The notes under the pieces were generated by a model. That model saw only the letters and a program-made list of their open reading frames with translations, was not told where the DNA came from and did not search any database. A stretch of DNA of 64,000 nucleotides from assembly GCA_032433765.1 (NCBI GenBank), contig JAVIAB010000092.1:108132396-108196395 (forward strand). The letters are read 5' to 3'. Positions 1-10,216 of the stretch are shown one piece after another. The translations under genes were made by a program, and so were the position numbers. Positions within the stretch are counted from its first letter, which is position 1. The number at the start of each line of letters is the position of its first letter. This DNA is from Megaustenia siamemsis. Lineage: Eukaryota > Mollusca > Gastropoda > Stylommatophora > Ariophantidae.

Positions 1-403
1 TCGTGTTTTCCTTCTTCGATATTGTCGTTTGGGCTGCATCTGAACACTAACGTCGTCACAGTTGAGTTTGTCGCTGGAAGTCGATGCTGTGGATGGTCTA
101 CACTCATGTGTACTCAGTCGCATGGTCCAGAACCCGTTTTCCTCGTTATAGACTGGCTAACTCTAGTCAACCAGTTCTCCAGCACTTGGATACACTGTGA
201 GTTTTTACAAAGTGCATCCTTAGTTATCAGTTTGTCACAGTTGTCACGTGTGTGTGTTTTTTTTTTTACAATCATATTCATATTATTGCCTTTTCAGTTG
301 TCAATCGGTTGCCTATAATTCAACCTGTTAGTTGACAAAGTGATCTATACATCGATCAGTCCTAATTAACTAGAACATATAATTACCCTTTCCCGAAAAA
401 AGA
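1..403. other. Outer arm sequence, nothing recognised
   Basis: A 98-codon open frame (22-318, plus) has no recognisable domain and reads as random low-complexity hydrophobic sequence. The right-arm mirror carries a different start because of a one-base homopolymer indel near 137. No gene is supported. Confidence 0.6.
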
Positions 404-651
404 GGGCGGTGATATCTCAATGGATAGTTAACTGGACTGCTAAAGACAACACGTCGAGTTCGTTCCTGATCGACGGCCTTCAGGTTCACCAGGTTTAAAT
501 TGGTACCGGATTTTTTCTCTGGGAAAGAAAACTAGCACGGGCGTAATGCTGACCACACTACTTCAAATATCATGTGCCGAAGTCTATAGCAAATATCGCA
601 ACCAACACCGTTTTCCCTATACGCCAGGTGGCGTTACGGGGTTTTGTCACT
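404..651 (+). mobile_element. SINE-1, diverged copy (left arm)
   Basis: This is a tRNA-derived SINE. The head begins GGGCGGTGATATCTCAATGG (tRNA-like A-box region), followed by a degenerate B-box around 451-470. The central region matches the other SINE-1 copies: a GGTACCGGATTTTTT segment, CGGGCGTAATGCTGACCACA, CATGTGCCGAAG and CGCCAGGTGGCG near the 3' end. It is the most diverged SINE-1 copy in the arm, so probably the oldest. The mirror copy is at 50314-50561. Confidence 0.8.
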
Positions 652-1448
652 GAACGAAAGTGTTTCGGTACTTAATCAAACCTTGCTGATGAACACTGGT
701 CAGTGTTACTTTCTTTATTTGTCTAACATAGTCCAGTACTATTAAACCAAGTGTTGTAATAATGAAGCCACTATCGATGATTGTCACATTTTATACACTA
801 CAATGTTTACATGGTTTAGCTGTGTATGAACCATTATCATTTATATTTCATGTCAGAGCTACCCCATTACGGAGAATGTGATTAGCTTTATATTTCAAAT
901 TATTCTCATGCCTTTCAATTTTCATGAAGGGTTGGCCGAAATATTTCAATAATCCACGTCTGCTTAGAATCTAAAATATCTGCGACTCCGTGCATTTTTT
1001 AAACATTAGTTTCCCCTGAGTAAGTCTATATGTCAATGTATTGATTATTTGATGTTGTTTAGCTCTTGTCGTTTCGACTATTCAAGCAAGATCTCATCTG
1101 TTTACATATGTAATGCTATTTCTGTGCCTTTACTATCTATGCTTTCATTACTTCATATCGTAATCAACATTCTTTACTGCTATTTCAAACTTAATTTTTG
1201 AGTATATTAATTACATATACGGTAGTCTGTTCCAAAATTGTCCAAACTGAAAATAAATTTTCTCGAAACCTGTTTCGTGTATTGCTGTCATGTTTTGCAT
1301 GCAGTCTTAGATTTTCCTGACTTTTCCTGACCCTTGTTTTTATCTGTTTAAAAAGTAATCTAGTGTGGAATTTCTATTTTGAAACTTATGTAAAAAAAAA
1401 AAAAAAATTACAAAAGGCCTCAACATTTAAAGACGTTTAAAGGTTTTA
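652..1448. other. AT-rich spacer, nothing recognised
   Basis: About 0.8 kb of AT-rich sequence without a convincing open frame or repeat. It ends in a poly-A run (about 1391-1407) shortly before a SINE-2. Confidence 0.6.
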
Positions 1449-1790
1449 TAGGGCGACTGGTTGGTCTCGAGTCAAGAAGCCGACAAGAAGAGAGGTTGTG
1501 GGTTCAAATCTTGGCTACACCGGTTGGGATTTGTATTTATCATTTCTCTCTGCGGCAACCACTCCTCGTCTCAGCAGCGAGGCCCGGCTTGAAATATTTT
1601 TTTCCGTCGAATTACTCATCGACGGAAAAATTATGAGTACCTCCGAAGTCGGAGTTATCTGTCTGTGCGGCGAGGGACCCCTGTGCACACGGCTGCCAGG
1701 GAAAAATGTATTATCACGCAAAATGCAGTTCCTAGCCTCTAGGGACTTCGTCAGAGGTAAAAGCTCGCGAACGAAAAAATAAAAAAAAGT
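1449..1790 (+). mobile_element. SINE-2 copy (left arm)
   Basis: The tRNA-like head runs from GGGCGACTGGTTGG to a B-box (GTGGGTTCAAATC, about 1498-1510). The body shares with the copy at 15789-16041 the segment GTACCTCCGAAGTCGGAGTT, a GGCGAGGG motif, a CACGCAAAAT motif, GACTTCGTCAGAGGT and a GCGAACGAA-type tail. A 94-codon frame over it is incidental. Family membership rests on these shared blocks; I do not assign a database name. The mirror is 49176-49517. Confidence 0.8.
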
Positions 1791-2784
1791 ATTTGTTTAG
1801 CTGAGTTCAATGTCATGGTCAAGGATTTACAATCTGTATTATCATTTTCAAATGTGAAAGGTGAGAATTTTCGTCCAATCATTACTTGGAAGTCAACTGT
1901 GAGGTTAGGATCCTTCAGTTTCTCGATGTCTTGACACGAGTTTTGTTTGTTTTGTGTCTATTTACTCTTTTTCAAACGGAGAATAAAAGTAATCATAAGC
2001 AACTCATGGACGCTCCCAATGTCTGCACCTGGAAAACTTTTCGCTTTGGCAGCACTTATTCTGGACTTTCCCATCTGAACTGTGACAGCTCCATAGTTTG
2101 GATAGTTTGTGTTGTCCGAATATGTCGGCCAGTATCAAGTTTTTATATCTTGCAAATTACACGAGTCTGTGCCTTTTTTCATTGGTCTTATCGTTGCATA
2201 ATTGTCCATCGGTGTTAGGCAAATATTTATGTATATCGCCTCCAACTTTAGCATTCGAGTCTCGTTGTACAAAAAAAGTATATCTCATTTTGGTGTTGTA
2301 TGAATGACTGCCTGTACTTGAACATACAATTGTTCTACAAATGTATAATCGTCTACTGTTGTAAATTTGAAATATTGTGATATTGAACGTCGTGGCCCAC
2401 AGACGTATGGTACTTATCCTGCTGCAGACTGGACGACATCCCAAAACTGTGTTAACTATAATTGTATGCACTAGATATGCCACACCGTGTTCATGTTTGC
2501 TATGATCTCCACTAAAATATAACTTGTGGCCTATGTTCATCTATCCTTAAATGGGTGACTGATTTTTACTATCAAAGTAGGCGGCCTGGATTGACACCGA
2601 CCATTTCTCTATAAAATGTGTCTTTAGTCCTTACCGATTACCGATACGTAGAAAGAGGCCTATACTTTAGCCCTTTCATTACTTGTACTCTACGTTATGA
2701 TGTTTCATGTTCTATTAACACCTCCACCCCACCAAGTACCTCCCCAATAATGACTCCCAGATATCGGATAATGTCGTAATAACG
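1791..2784. other. Spacer, nothing recognised
   Basis: Open frames of 110 codons (1886-2218, plus) and 127 codons (2157-2540, minus) overlap on opposite strands. Neither shows a recognisable motif. Sequence around 2550-2640 weakly recalls a SINE body but cannot be supported. Confidence 0.5.
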
Positions 2785-2872
2785 TAATCATTGCAGGGCC
2801 GCGAGGCCTCACATGCAGAGATTGCTCTGACCTCGCCAAGTCCCTATTCTGGGCGAGCGGGTCAATTTCATT
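2785..2872 (-). mobile_element. LINE-type 3' terminal relic
   Basis: The minus strand matches 10217-10310 on the plus strand. Shared blocks are GCTCGCCCAG, AGGGACTTRGC and a CGCGAGGC/CGCGAGAAG end. At 10310 the relic ends in a GATGATGATGAT tail typical of some endonuclease-RT LINEs. Assignment is by this pairwise similarity only. The mirror is 48094-48181. Confidence 0.45.
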
Positions 2873-3297
2873 AAAAGTATATGGCTGCTATTCTTGCTTC
2901 TCTATCAGTTCATCTCAATGCATCGAGGTCACCCACTTTTTCTCTTTTACTGTTGTTCTTAATTTGAGAGGTTGCATTGTGATTATATTGTTATTTCGCC
3001 TCCACACATCGCCGATATATGTTCACCTTCACTTCTTGATCACAGATGACATTTTGGTTGATAGCTATTTCTATTTTATATTCTGCAGAAATCTTCAACT
3101 CATGTAACTGTTACAGAGTACTTTCCCTAGACATGTTTGTGTGATCGCTATATTTAGGCCGTTATCTAATTTGTTACTTTCTTTGGTAAAATATACAATT
3201 CCTCTGCCACGAATTTTTTTCAGTACGCAAGTTTTAACTATTTCTAGCAAACGTAAAAAAAATTACAAAAGAATAATACAATAGTTTTCTAAACTAA
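2873..3297. other. Spacer, nothing recognised
   Basis: AT-rich sequence of about 0.4 kb with no gene or repeat that I can support. Confidence 0.5.
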
Positions 3298-3531
3298 TAG
3301 CAGCAGCAGCAGCAGCAGCTCTCCAGAAATGAGAAATTTAGTGGCTGTGTAAGAAGACTTATCAACCAACATAGAACTGGAGTCGTCAGTCGTTGGACAC
3401 TGAGGGAATTGCTGAGGAGGGGATCTGAGCACCTATGGACAGGTTCGGAGTGCAATGATGATGACCTGCAAATAACTCAATAACTCAGCAGCAGCAGCAG
3501 CAGTGGCAGTAGCAGTAGCAGTAGCAGTAGC

Positions 3532-3564
<33 letters not shown>

Positions 3565-3602
3565 TGCAGTAGTTGCAGCAGTTGCAGCAGCAGCTTTAGC
3601 AG
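3298..3602 (+). repeat. CAG/TAG trinucleotide microsatellite split by a LINE tail
   Basis: A (CAG)n run at about 3299-3319 and a mixed CAG/TAG/TTGCAG run at about 3486-3602 flank a 160 bp LINE 3' end. The minus strand reads through as an Ala/Thr-rich 63-codon frame, which is simply the microsatellite translated. The mirror is 47364-47668. Confidence 0.85.
3323..3482 (+). mobile_element. 5'-truncated tail of the I/Nimb-like LINE
   Basis: Almost identical to 7000-7155, the last 155 bases of the LINE at 4917-7156, ending in the same AAATAACTCAATAA. Only a few substitutions separate them (for example GACCTGCAA against GACATGCAA). CAG repeats lie on both sides, so the tail appears to have inserted into an existing microsatellite. 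The mirror is 47484-47643. Confidence 0.85.
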
Positions 3603-4916
3603 TAAGAGAAAGAAAAAAAAACATTACACAATATTAAAGAAAACATATTCCAAACAAACCTTTTACTAATTATTTTATTTAAAAGTGCTTATGAAAACGT
3701 GCCAATGAATGACGGAAGTATATGAAGATTGTGGATTGTAATGTACACACCCCAAAATTGTACATGATTGTGACTTCTATACTTACCTTACCCTTCGATA
3801 CAAAAAACAATGAATTGAAAAAACAAAGAAAGAAAAGAAACAACGTAATGTACTGATAACGTCTCTATCATGAAAAAACCCCGCATCCAACTGAAACAAC
3901 ACGGGAACTAAAGGCACACAAATACAAAAACGTAAAAATCTGTAATTCACTAAAGAGCCTTTTTGTTTGTTTTTTGTCCCACGAAACAGAGAACATGTTC
4001 ACAAATATATTGATATTACTTTCTTCCTCACCAAAGGCAGCAACTGCAGCATTTTAGACACAGGTTAGCGTGCCTGAGTGCAGGATTACCTGACTACAGT
4101 TGAAGATAAATTTGAAACTACGGCGATCGGAGATATTTTTCCAGCACATTAAACTTTTATAGCTAAATTTAGCGTTACCATCTTCAGACCTAGAAACGCG
4201 AAGCGTAAGTTTAGATTTCTGTTTTAAACACAAACCACTAGCCCCTCTCCACCCTCAGCACTTATCTTGAGCCACGTAGGGAATGTTTCATAGAAACAAA
4301 TCTGGAAGCATGCAACTTTCTCATTTGTGTAAAAGTTCTACGTAACGCTCTAGGCAATGTCGGCCTGGGCAACTCGTTGCCCATTTCTCTTGCACCTCAA
4401 CCCAACAAAACCACATCGCTAATTATGTATATTGAATATATTGTTTTTAACGTCTACAAACACAACTTTACTACCATTGTTCTGTGGTGTCAGGGAAAGT
4501 TGGGGCGATTGTGAACCTTAAAACTGTTCCGTTAAAACCTTAACCGCAACAACAACAAAAATGAAAAAAAATGAGCATTCACTTAGTAACAGTTTATAGT
4601 TTTACCATGAGCCGTTGGCGGCCCGCTGCAGGGGTCACCACTTCATATATGCCAATAAATCCGACACGGATAGGCTGATTGCTGGAATCTTCTCACTGCA
4701 CTTCAGGACAGTCAAAGGTGTTCAGTTCTTCCCAACAGATGACACAATGCATGAGTAGTGATAGTTCCTGTATATTGCTGGTTACATACACTTCTACTTC
4801 GTTAATCGAGACATCCTACTCGAAACCAACTTGAGTATTATTCGTTGCGCCTCGTGCTTCACTATGGTTTCACTATTCAAAACTGAACTATTGAAATAGC
4901 CTTCAATATATCTTCC
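3603..4916. other. Spacer upstream of the LINE, nothing recognised
   Basis: About 1.3 kb with no convincing gene. The last 280 bases before the LINE reading frame show no endonuclease motifs that I recognise, so the LINE seems to be 5'-truncated near 4900. Confidence 0.5.
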
Positions 4917-5781
4917 ATGTCAAGCTTCAACACAACCGATACCATTCGCACAACACTTAAAAGGTCACACAACATTGCTCCTGGTCTAGATGGTGTTCGG
5001 TACGATGACATAGGCGATTTAGCTGACGACAACTTGACAAAACTGGCCAATGAGTTTAATGCCAGCATTCGGGGTGGCCAGATTAAGGAGGAGTGGCTAC
5101 ACAGCTACTTACTACCACTACCGAAGCCAAACAAGGACCATTCTCAGATCAGTGCCTACAGAATCATCACAATGCAGAACACTGGGGGCAAACTGCTGGA
5201 GAAAATAGTTGCCCGTGTCCTCACCTGTCACTTTGAACAGAAACGCTTATTCCCACCCACACTCGGAGGTTATAGATATAACAAAGAGACATGGCTCAAT
5301 GCGGCAGTCTTTGCCTATGACGTCTTCGAAGGCTTCCACAGACGAGAGGAGACATGTGCTGCTGCTATAGATCTGGAGGATGCATACAACAGGGTACCAT
5401 TTGAATATCTCAGGCATATACTCCTCAAACTGGCAGTGCACCACCTCATTAGATGGATCGCCGCGGCACTGTTTCAGAGGAAGGTGATACTCAGATGTGG
5501 AAGTTGGTCTTCCGAGCCAACATCCATGGCTGCCACAAGGCTCACCATTGTCACCACTTCTATTTAAGGTGTACACAATAACGATCACGGAACAACAGCT
5601 GGAAGGGAGGGGAAGAACTATAACTTTTGCTGATGATATTCTGGTATATCGACAGGGAAGAGACAGACGGGGAATCGCCTCCACAATGCAAGACGAACTC
5701 GATCCCATTTCTTCCTTGTGTGGGGTTTCAGGTGCCTTCGTTAATCCTAATAAAGCATCAGTTTCATGGTTCTCCCCTTAA
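4917..5781 (+). pseudogene. Reverse transcriptase domain, frameshifted
   Basis: The first frame (4917-5567, 216 codons) carries the fingers region (PGLDGVRYDD near residue 23), PLPKPNKD near residue 65, and motif A AIDLEDAYN with catalytic Asp152. The next frame (5497-5781) carries motif B LPQGSPLSPLLF (residues 12-23) and motif C FADD (residues 44-47). The two frames must be joined by a shift around 5525-5530, so the polymerase is broken between motifs A and B. A further stop and frame change separate it from the RNase H part at 5834. All three RT signature motifs survive, so decay is recent relative to the family. The protein would have copied element RNA at a nicked target. Confidence 0.85.
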
Positions 5782-5833
5782 CAATCATATCGTTAATACG
5801 ACCACACCGGTAGTACTAATGTGAGCTGATGAG

Positions 5834-7156
5834 GTGACCAGGGACAAGTTGAGGACATACCTCGGAGTTACGTTTGATCGAAGCCTGTGTTTTCGGGACC
5901 ACGTCGACCATGTGATAACAAAATCCCGCAGAGGATTAGCCGCCTTGAAGGTCATGGCAGCTGTCAACATCAGGCAGAGGCTGCTTTCTCTTCTATTCCA
6001 GGGATTAGTCCTCGCACCAATCGAGTATGCCCTGGCCATTCTTACTGTCAGTACGACTCAAATTGATAGGCTGGAGAAAATACAAAATAAAGCCATGCGC
6101 ATTGTTCTGGGATGTACGAGGGACACTCCTTGTGTAGCAGTGAGGTATCTTTTTGAATTTCCAACCATGGATGACAGAATCAAGATCTGGAGAGCACGAG
6201 CATACCTGAAGATTAGTACAGACACAGATCATCCATTGCACCACGTGCTGAACACAGAGAAAGGTGACAGGCTAAAAAGAGGCAAATCATGGGTGGGCCG
6301 AGCAGAAGATGTCATCAAACAGGTCTGTGGACTTAACAATATCAGCGTTGGTGAGGAGTGGATACCGGTGCCTATGTCATTCAAGGGGACTTTCTCGTGT
6401 ATTGTCACACTCGACAGGAAAAGTAGGGAACAGAACCCGGTCGTGGTTAATGCTGAGGTCAACGGTCTCATCTGCAATAACACCGAAGAGCAAGATGCAG
6501 TCATCTATACAGACGGATCTGTAAGACGACACCAAAGAAGCGCATGGGCATTTACAGCACGCTCGGCAGGCAGAATAGTCAAGGAAGACAGTGGTGCATA
6601 CGTTATGACCACGAGTAGCATGGCAATGGAGGCGATGGCAGTGACCAAGGCATTCAAATGGTTAGGGTCACAAGACTACACCCACGCATGTATACTGAGT
6701 GATTCGATGATCATGATAAAAAAAGTGGAGACGGGCTCTGTACGCATGCAATGGGTAGAGTCGTTGCAGAAATCCAAAATACGTAAGGTCACCTTTGTCC
6801 CTGGACATGCGGGAGTGCGGGGAAATGAAAGAGTGGACAGGTTGGCTAGCTGCGCTGTCGTTGAGGACGGGCAACCAATGGATCGGGCGGACATCATCAA
6901 TGCCCTCCGAGATTTGGGAAGAGCACATGACTTCGACAAACACAGATCCACGTCACTTCTTCGAATGATAGAAATGGGAGTTAAGATGGGCACAGCCAGA
7001 AATGAGAAATTTAGTGGCTGTGTAAGAAGATTTATCAACCAACATAGAACTGGAGTCGTCAGTCGTTGGACACTGAGGGAATTGCTGAGGAGGGGATCTG
7101 AGCACCTATGGACAGGTTCGGAGTGCAATGATGATGACATGCAAATAACTCAATAA
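5834..7156 (+). CDS. LINE C-terminal part with RNase H domain (open in left arm)
   Basis: A 440-codon open frame. Residues 1-130 are the RT thumb/connection (LRTYLGVTFD, then NKAMRIVLGCTRDTP). The RNase H domain spans about residues 222-342. Asp227 (YTDGS), Glu266 (MAMEAMA), Asp290 (LSDSM) and Asp335 (NERVDRLAS), with His325 (PGHAG), fit the type I RNase H active site. A Cys/His-poor tail of about 100 residues follows. RNase H degrades the RNA strand after first-strand synthesis. The start at 5834 is only the first ATG after a frameshift; the real protein would have run on from the RT. In the mirror copy one extra T in a homopolymer (44231-44240) splits this frame at residue 296 or so. Confidence 0.85.
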   Translation: MTRDKLRTYLGVTFDRSLCFRDHVDHVITKSRRGLAALKVMAAVNIRQRLLSLLFQGLVLAPIEYALAILTVSTTQIDRLEKIQNKAMRIVLGCTRDTPCVAVRYLFEFPTMDDRIKIWRARAYLKISTDTDHPLHHVLNTEKGDRLKRGKSWVGRAEDVIKQVCGLNNISVGEEWIPVPMSFKGTFSCIVTLDRKSREQNPVVVNAEVNGLICNNTEEQDAVIYTDGSVRRHQRSAWAFTARSAGRIVKEDSGAYVMTTSSMAMEAMAVTKAFKWLGSQDYTHACILSDSMIMIKKVETGSVRMQWVESLQKSKIRKVTFVPGHAGVRGNERVDRLASCAVVEDGQPMDRADIINALRDLGRAHDFDKHRSTSLLRMIEMGVKMGTARNEKFSGCVRRFINQHRTGVVSRWTLRELLRRGSEHLWTGSECNDDDMQITQ

Positions 7157-7177
7157 GCTTCAACATTCCCACTAATG

Positions 7178-7474
7178 ACGTCTCATGTCAACAATAGGGT
7201 TTCACTGTCCAAAACTCGATCGCACAGTCCTCAATATTGAGTTATTAGCTGGTCATCATCATTGCACTCCGAACATGTCCATAGGTACTCAGATCCCTTC
7301 CTCAGCAAGTCTCCAAGTGTCCAGCGACTGCCGACTCCAGGTTTGTGTTAGTTAATTAGTCTTCTTATAGGCCCACTACGTTTCTCGTTTCTGGCTGTGC
7401 CCATCTTAACTCCCATCTCTTTCATCCGAAGGAGTGACGTGTCCTGTACCCTTCCCACTTCACTTATATCATCC
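7178..7474 (-). mobile_element. Diverged LINE 3' end with 18 bp target-site duplication
   Basis: The minus strand resembles the end of the 4917-7156 LINE (TTGCACTCCGAACATGTCC on plus; CAGCCAGAAACGAGAAACG on minus) with many substitutions. The identical 18-mer TCAACATTCCCACTAATG is at 7160-7177 and 7475-7492, directly flanking it, as expected of target-primed retrotransposition. The insertion landed at the 3' end of the other LINE. The mirror is 43492-43788, flanked by the same duplication at 43474-43491 and 43789-43806. Confidence 0.75.
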
Positions 7475-7492
7475 TCAACATTCCCACTAATG

Positions 7493-7720
7493 TGGACTGG
7501 ACTACAAAGGACAAGGGTAGGGTTCGATCCCAGCTGACGGCTTCCGGTTCACCCAGCCTTTAATGGGTACCGGATTTTTTTCTGGAAAGTAAAACGGCAC
7601 GGGCTTAATACCGACCACATTACCCCAAAAATCATGTGCCGGAGGTCTGTAAAATGTATGGTCACTTACACCATATTCCCTAAACGCCACTTGGCGTGAC
7701 GGGGGTACTTTACTTTTTTT
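7493..7720 (+). mobile_element. SINE-1 copy, 5'-truncated (left arm)
   Basis: Starts inside the tRNA-like head (GGACTACAAAGGACAAGG), followed by B-box GGGTTCGATCCC, the central block ending GGTGTGG-type sequence, CATGTGCCGGAGGTCTG, CGCCACTTGGCGTGACGG and a TACTTTACTTTTTTT tail. The A-box end is missing. It directly follows the target-site duplication of the neighbouring LINE fragment. A minus-strand 115-codon frame across it is not a gene. The mirror is 43244-43473. Confidence 0.85.
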
Positions 7721-7725
7721 ACTTT

Positions 7726-8030
7726 CACTAATGGCGCCCATATCTAGGTCAATCACCTCTTTCACTGTCACGGACTCCCGATAAACAAAAAGGTAGATCC
7801 ACACAACTTCCTGAAGAGGGAGCCCTCTATATATATTCAATCCATTCAAGACAAAGGTACCAATTATTAATTAATTAATTGGCGGAACGGACCACAACTG
7901 AGAGTCGATTACAATAAGTGCTTTGTTCAAAGAAAACCAGCGCAGGTAAGCTGTAACTACCGTCATCTCCATTCTTGTACATCAAGTGGTTAACAAATAA
8001 TGTTACTTTAGATAGACAATAACAGACACT
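7726..8030. other. Spacer, nothing recognised
   Basis: About 300 bases with a short TTAATTAATTAATT palindromic run near 7867-7881. Otherwise nothing recognised. Confidence 0.5.
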
Positions 8031-9010
8031 CATCATCATCATCATCATCAAGTACCGGGCCTACTGGCATAGGTGATCATGTCTCTCCACCACTTTCGAT
8101 CTCGACAGTTCTTTATCATTTCTGTTGTTGACCTTCTGCCAAGCCATTCTCTTAAGCTGTCTGGAATTTTCTCTCTTTGCTTCCCTCTATCTCTTCGTCC
8201 CACAATTTTTCCAGTTGTTACAATATATTCCAGTTGTTTTCTTCTCAATATGTGGCCAAAAATGATGATTGTTTCTTCCTAATATTGGAAATTAGCTCTC
8301 TTTTTGCTTTTACCTCTTTCAAAACATTTTCATTACTCTTTTTAGCTGCCCATGGTATTCTCAACATTCTTCTGTAAAACCACATTTCTACAGACTCTAG
8401 TGATTTTCTTGTCTGTTGTCCTATTGTCCATGATTCATATCCATATGTTAAGTCTGGCTCTACATAACATTTAAGAACTATTTTCTTGTTTCTATTGTCA
8501 AAAATGGATTGCATAGTATCTTCCTCATTTTCTGGAAAGCTGCTTTTGCCTGAGCCATTCTACATCTCACCTCTTATGTACATCTTCCGTCTGAGGTTAA
8601 CAAAGTTCCCAAATATTTAAATTCATTTACCTGTTTTAATATTGTTCCACTTGTCTTTATTCTGCACTGAGGTGATGCCTTTTTCTTTGTTGTTACCATT
8701 ACTTCTGTCCTTTTGCTATTAAGTAAAAAAAAATATATATATATATAAAGTACCCTTGTCACGCCAAGTGGCGTATGTCGTTAGTGACCATAAAATGTAC
8801 AGACCTTCGGCACATGATTCTTGGGGTAATGTGGTCGGTATTACGCCCATGCCGCTTTACTTACCCAGAAAAAAATCCAGTACCCATTTAAGGCTGGGTG
8901 TACCCGGAAGCCGTCGATTGTGATCGAACCCTACCCCTTGTCCTTTGCTGTCCACTTCACTAACCAACTATCGCAACTCCCTTTTGCTATTAAGGCTGAA
9001 TCCTTTATTT
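8031..9010 (-). pseudogene. Endonuclease-RT type LINE, 3' part, interrupted by a SINE
   Basis: Read on the minus strand: NSKRTEVMV, then FKYLGTLLTSDGRC (about 8580-8720), KCYVEPDLTYGYESW and MWFYRRMLRIPW (8245-8514), then GRRDRGKQREKIPDSLREWL and DRKWWRDMI (8048-8248). This order is that of the region after the RT catalytic core in many LINE proteins. Frames change at least twice and a stop follows SDGRCT, so it is dead. A SINE-1 lies at 8724-8979 and splits the reading frame before NSKRTEV; the frame resumes at 8980-9010. The 3' end is a GATGATGATGAT-type tail (8031-8050). The mirror is at 41955-42935. A second copy of the tail is at 53998-54255. Confidence 0.8.
8724..8979 (-). mobile_element. 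SINE-1 nested in LINE, with 15 bp duplication (left arm)
   Basis: The full SINE-1 pattern on the minus strand: tRNA-like head at 8979, B-box GGGTTCGATCAC, central block, GCCACTTGGCG and a tail of TTTATATATATATA plus T-run. CCTTTTGCTATTAAG is present at 8709-8723 and 8980-8994, immediately flanking the element. The duplicated target lies in the LINE coding frame, so the SINE arrived after that LINE. The mirror is 41985-42240. Confidence 0.92.
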
Positions 9011-9513
9011 TTGCTTTCTTTCACTTATATATATGTACAAATTACAAGATGTTTAACATCATGGCTCTAAAAAAAAACAACTGGTTGGAAATTATCTGAT
9101 ACCATTAAAAAAGGAACGGCACGATCCGGAGATATTTTTACAATGCGACCTTTAAGTTCTAACATAGAGGAGGTCAGTTAGGGCCTGTTGCACGAAATAT
9201 CGAGGCGGGGCAGCGCGAACCATACTCAACCCTTGTGGCTAGACCTTGAACTTGCGCAGATAAAACATGAAACAATGTTTCTGAATAAACATTGATCCCA
9301 ACCCAGACATAACGAACATGCAACAAGATGTGATAATCGTAAGATTATTGGTCAGAAAAAGCAAACTGTAGCTGCCAATGTCAGACACATGTGGCCGGAG
9401 ATTGATCATTGTAAAATGTGAGTAATAGGAATATTATATGAAGCACAGAATTGTCCAGGTTGCATGATCCAGTTGTGACTTATTTTCCATGACGTACCAG
9501 ACCTAACGCCATG
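9011..9513. other. Spacer, nothing recognised
   Basis: About 0.5 kb. A few more LINE codons may extend beyond 9010 but I cannot place them. No gene. Confidence 0.5.
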
Positions 9514-9523
9514 CAACAGTGTA

Positions 9524-9789
9524 AAGTAAAGTAAAGTAAAGTACCCCGTCACGACAAGTGGCGTATAGGGAATATGGCGTTAGTGACCATAAATTTTACA
9601 GACCTTCGGCACATGATTTTTGGGGTAATGTGGTCGGTATTACGCCTGTGCCGCTTCACTTTCCCAGAAACAATTCCGGTACCCATTAAAGGCTGGGTGA
9701 ACCCGGAAGCCGTCGGTTGGGATCGAACCCTACCCCTTGTTCTTTGTAGGCCAGTTCACCAACCACTGAGCTATTGCGGCTCCCTCATA
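9524..9789 (-). mobile_element. SINE-1, full-length with 10 bp duplication (left arm)
   Basis: The minus strand reads GGGAGCCGCAATAGCTCAGT (A-box), then GGTTCGATCCC (B-box), the central domain (GGTACCGGAATTG, GTAATACCGACCACATTACC, CATGTGCCGAAGGTCTG), CGCCACTTGTCGTGACGGGG and a (TTTAC)n tail. CAACAGTGTA flanks it at 9514-9523 and 9790-9799. It is the best reference copy for the family in this arm, about 265 bp long. RNA polymerase III would transcribe it from the internal boxes, and a partner LINE would supply the reverse transcriptase. The mirror is 41174-41439. Confidence 0.95.
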
Positions 9790-9799
9790 CAACAGTGTA

Positions 9800-10216
9800 G
9801 TTCAGTTGATATTTGACTTCGAAGTTAGGTTTTGTGCACTACAATCGTACCAGCAATGCAACTGTGGAAATATAAAGCATCACATAAAAGCAAAGCTTAA
9901 CATTTTAAACTCACATTATACACCTTTACTTACACATGTGAGAGCTGGAAAACAGACAGAAACAGAGAATAAACTAGATGTATTCGAAAACAGGTCTAAT
10001 GAAAATACTTCGCATACAATGGAAAAAATCATTTTAGTGCACACATAAGAGACACAACAATGTAACCAATAAAATAGAATGGTTATATGTCGTTGGTGAG
10101 AAGAGAAAATATGAAAATCAGAAATCAAACCCTCAAATGCGAGACAACAGGAAACAGAAACACAGACCTGGAAACACTAAGAATTCTGATAAAGAGACAA
10201 GGCCAGCAGGCATGGA
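9800..10216. other. Spacer, nothing recognised
   Basis: Opposite-strand frames of 80 and 70 codons overlap at 9806-10128. Neither has a recognisable motif. Confidence 0.5.

Larger units (their letters stand above)
4917..7156 (+). mobile_element. 5'-truncated I/Nimb-like non-LTR retrotransposon (left arm)
   Basis: The order is reverse transcriptase, connecting region, RNase H, then a short 3' tail ending AAATAACTCAATAA. An RT followed by an RNase H domain is typical of the I/Nimb-like group of LINEs. No upstream ORF1 or endonuclease is visible. Coding is spread over three frames (4917-5567, 5497-5781, 5834-7156), so this copy cannot make an intact polyprotein. The same breaks are in the mirror copy (43810-46049), so they predate the two arms. 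Tail copies lie at 3323-3482 and, minus strand and diverged, at 7178-7474. A diverged copy lies at 50990-52080. Confidence 0.9.

Noticed and set aside
3433..3624. Ala/Thr-rich 63-codon gene on the minus strand
   Set aside because: It is a translation of the CAG/TAG microsatellite.
9573..9780. tRNA genes at the B-box-like sites of the SINEs
   Set aside because: Heads do not form complete cloverleaf-length tRNAs. They are joined to SINE bodies with tails and target-site duplications.
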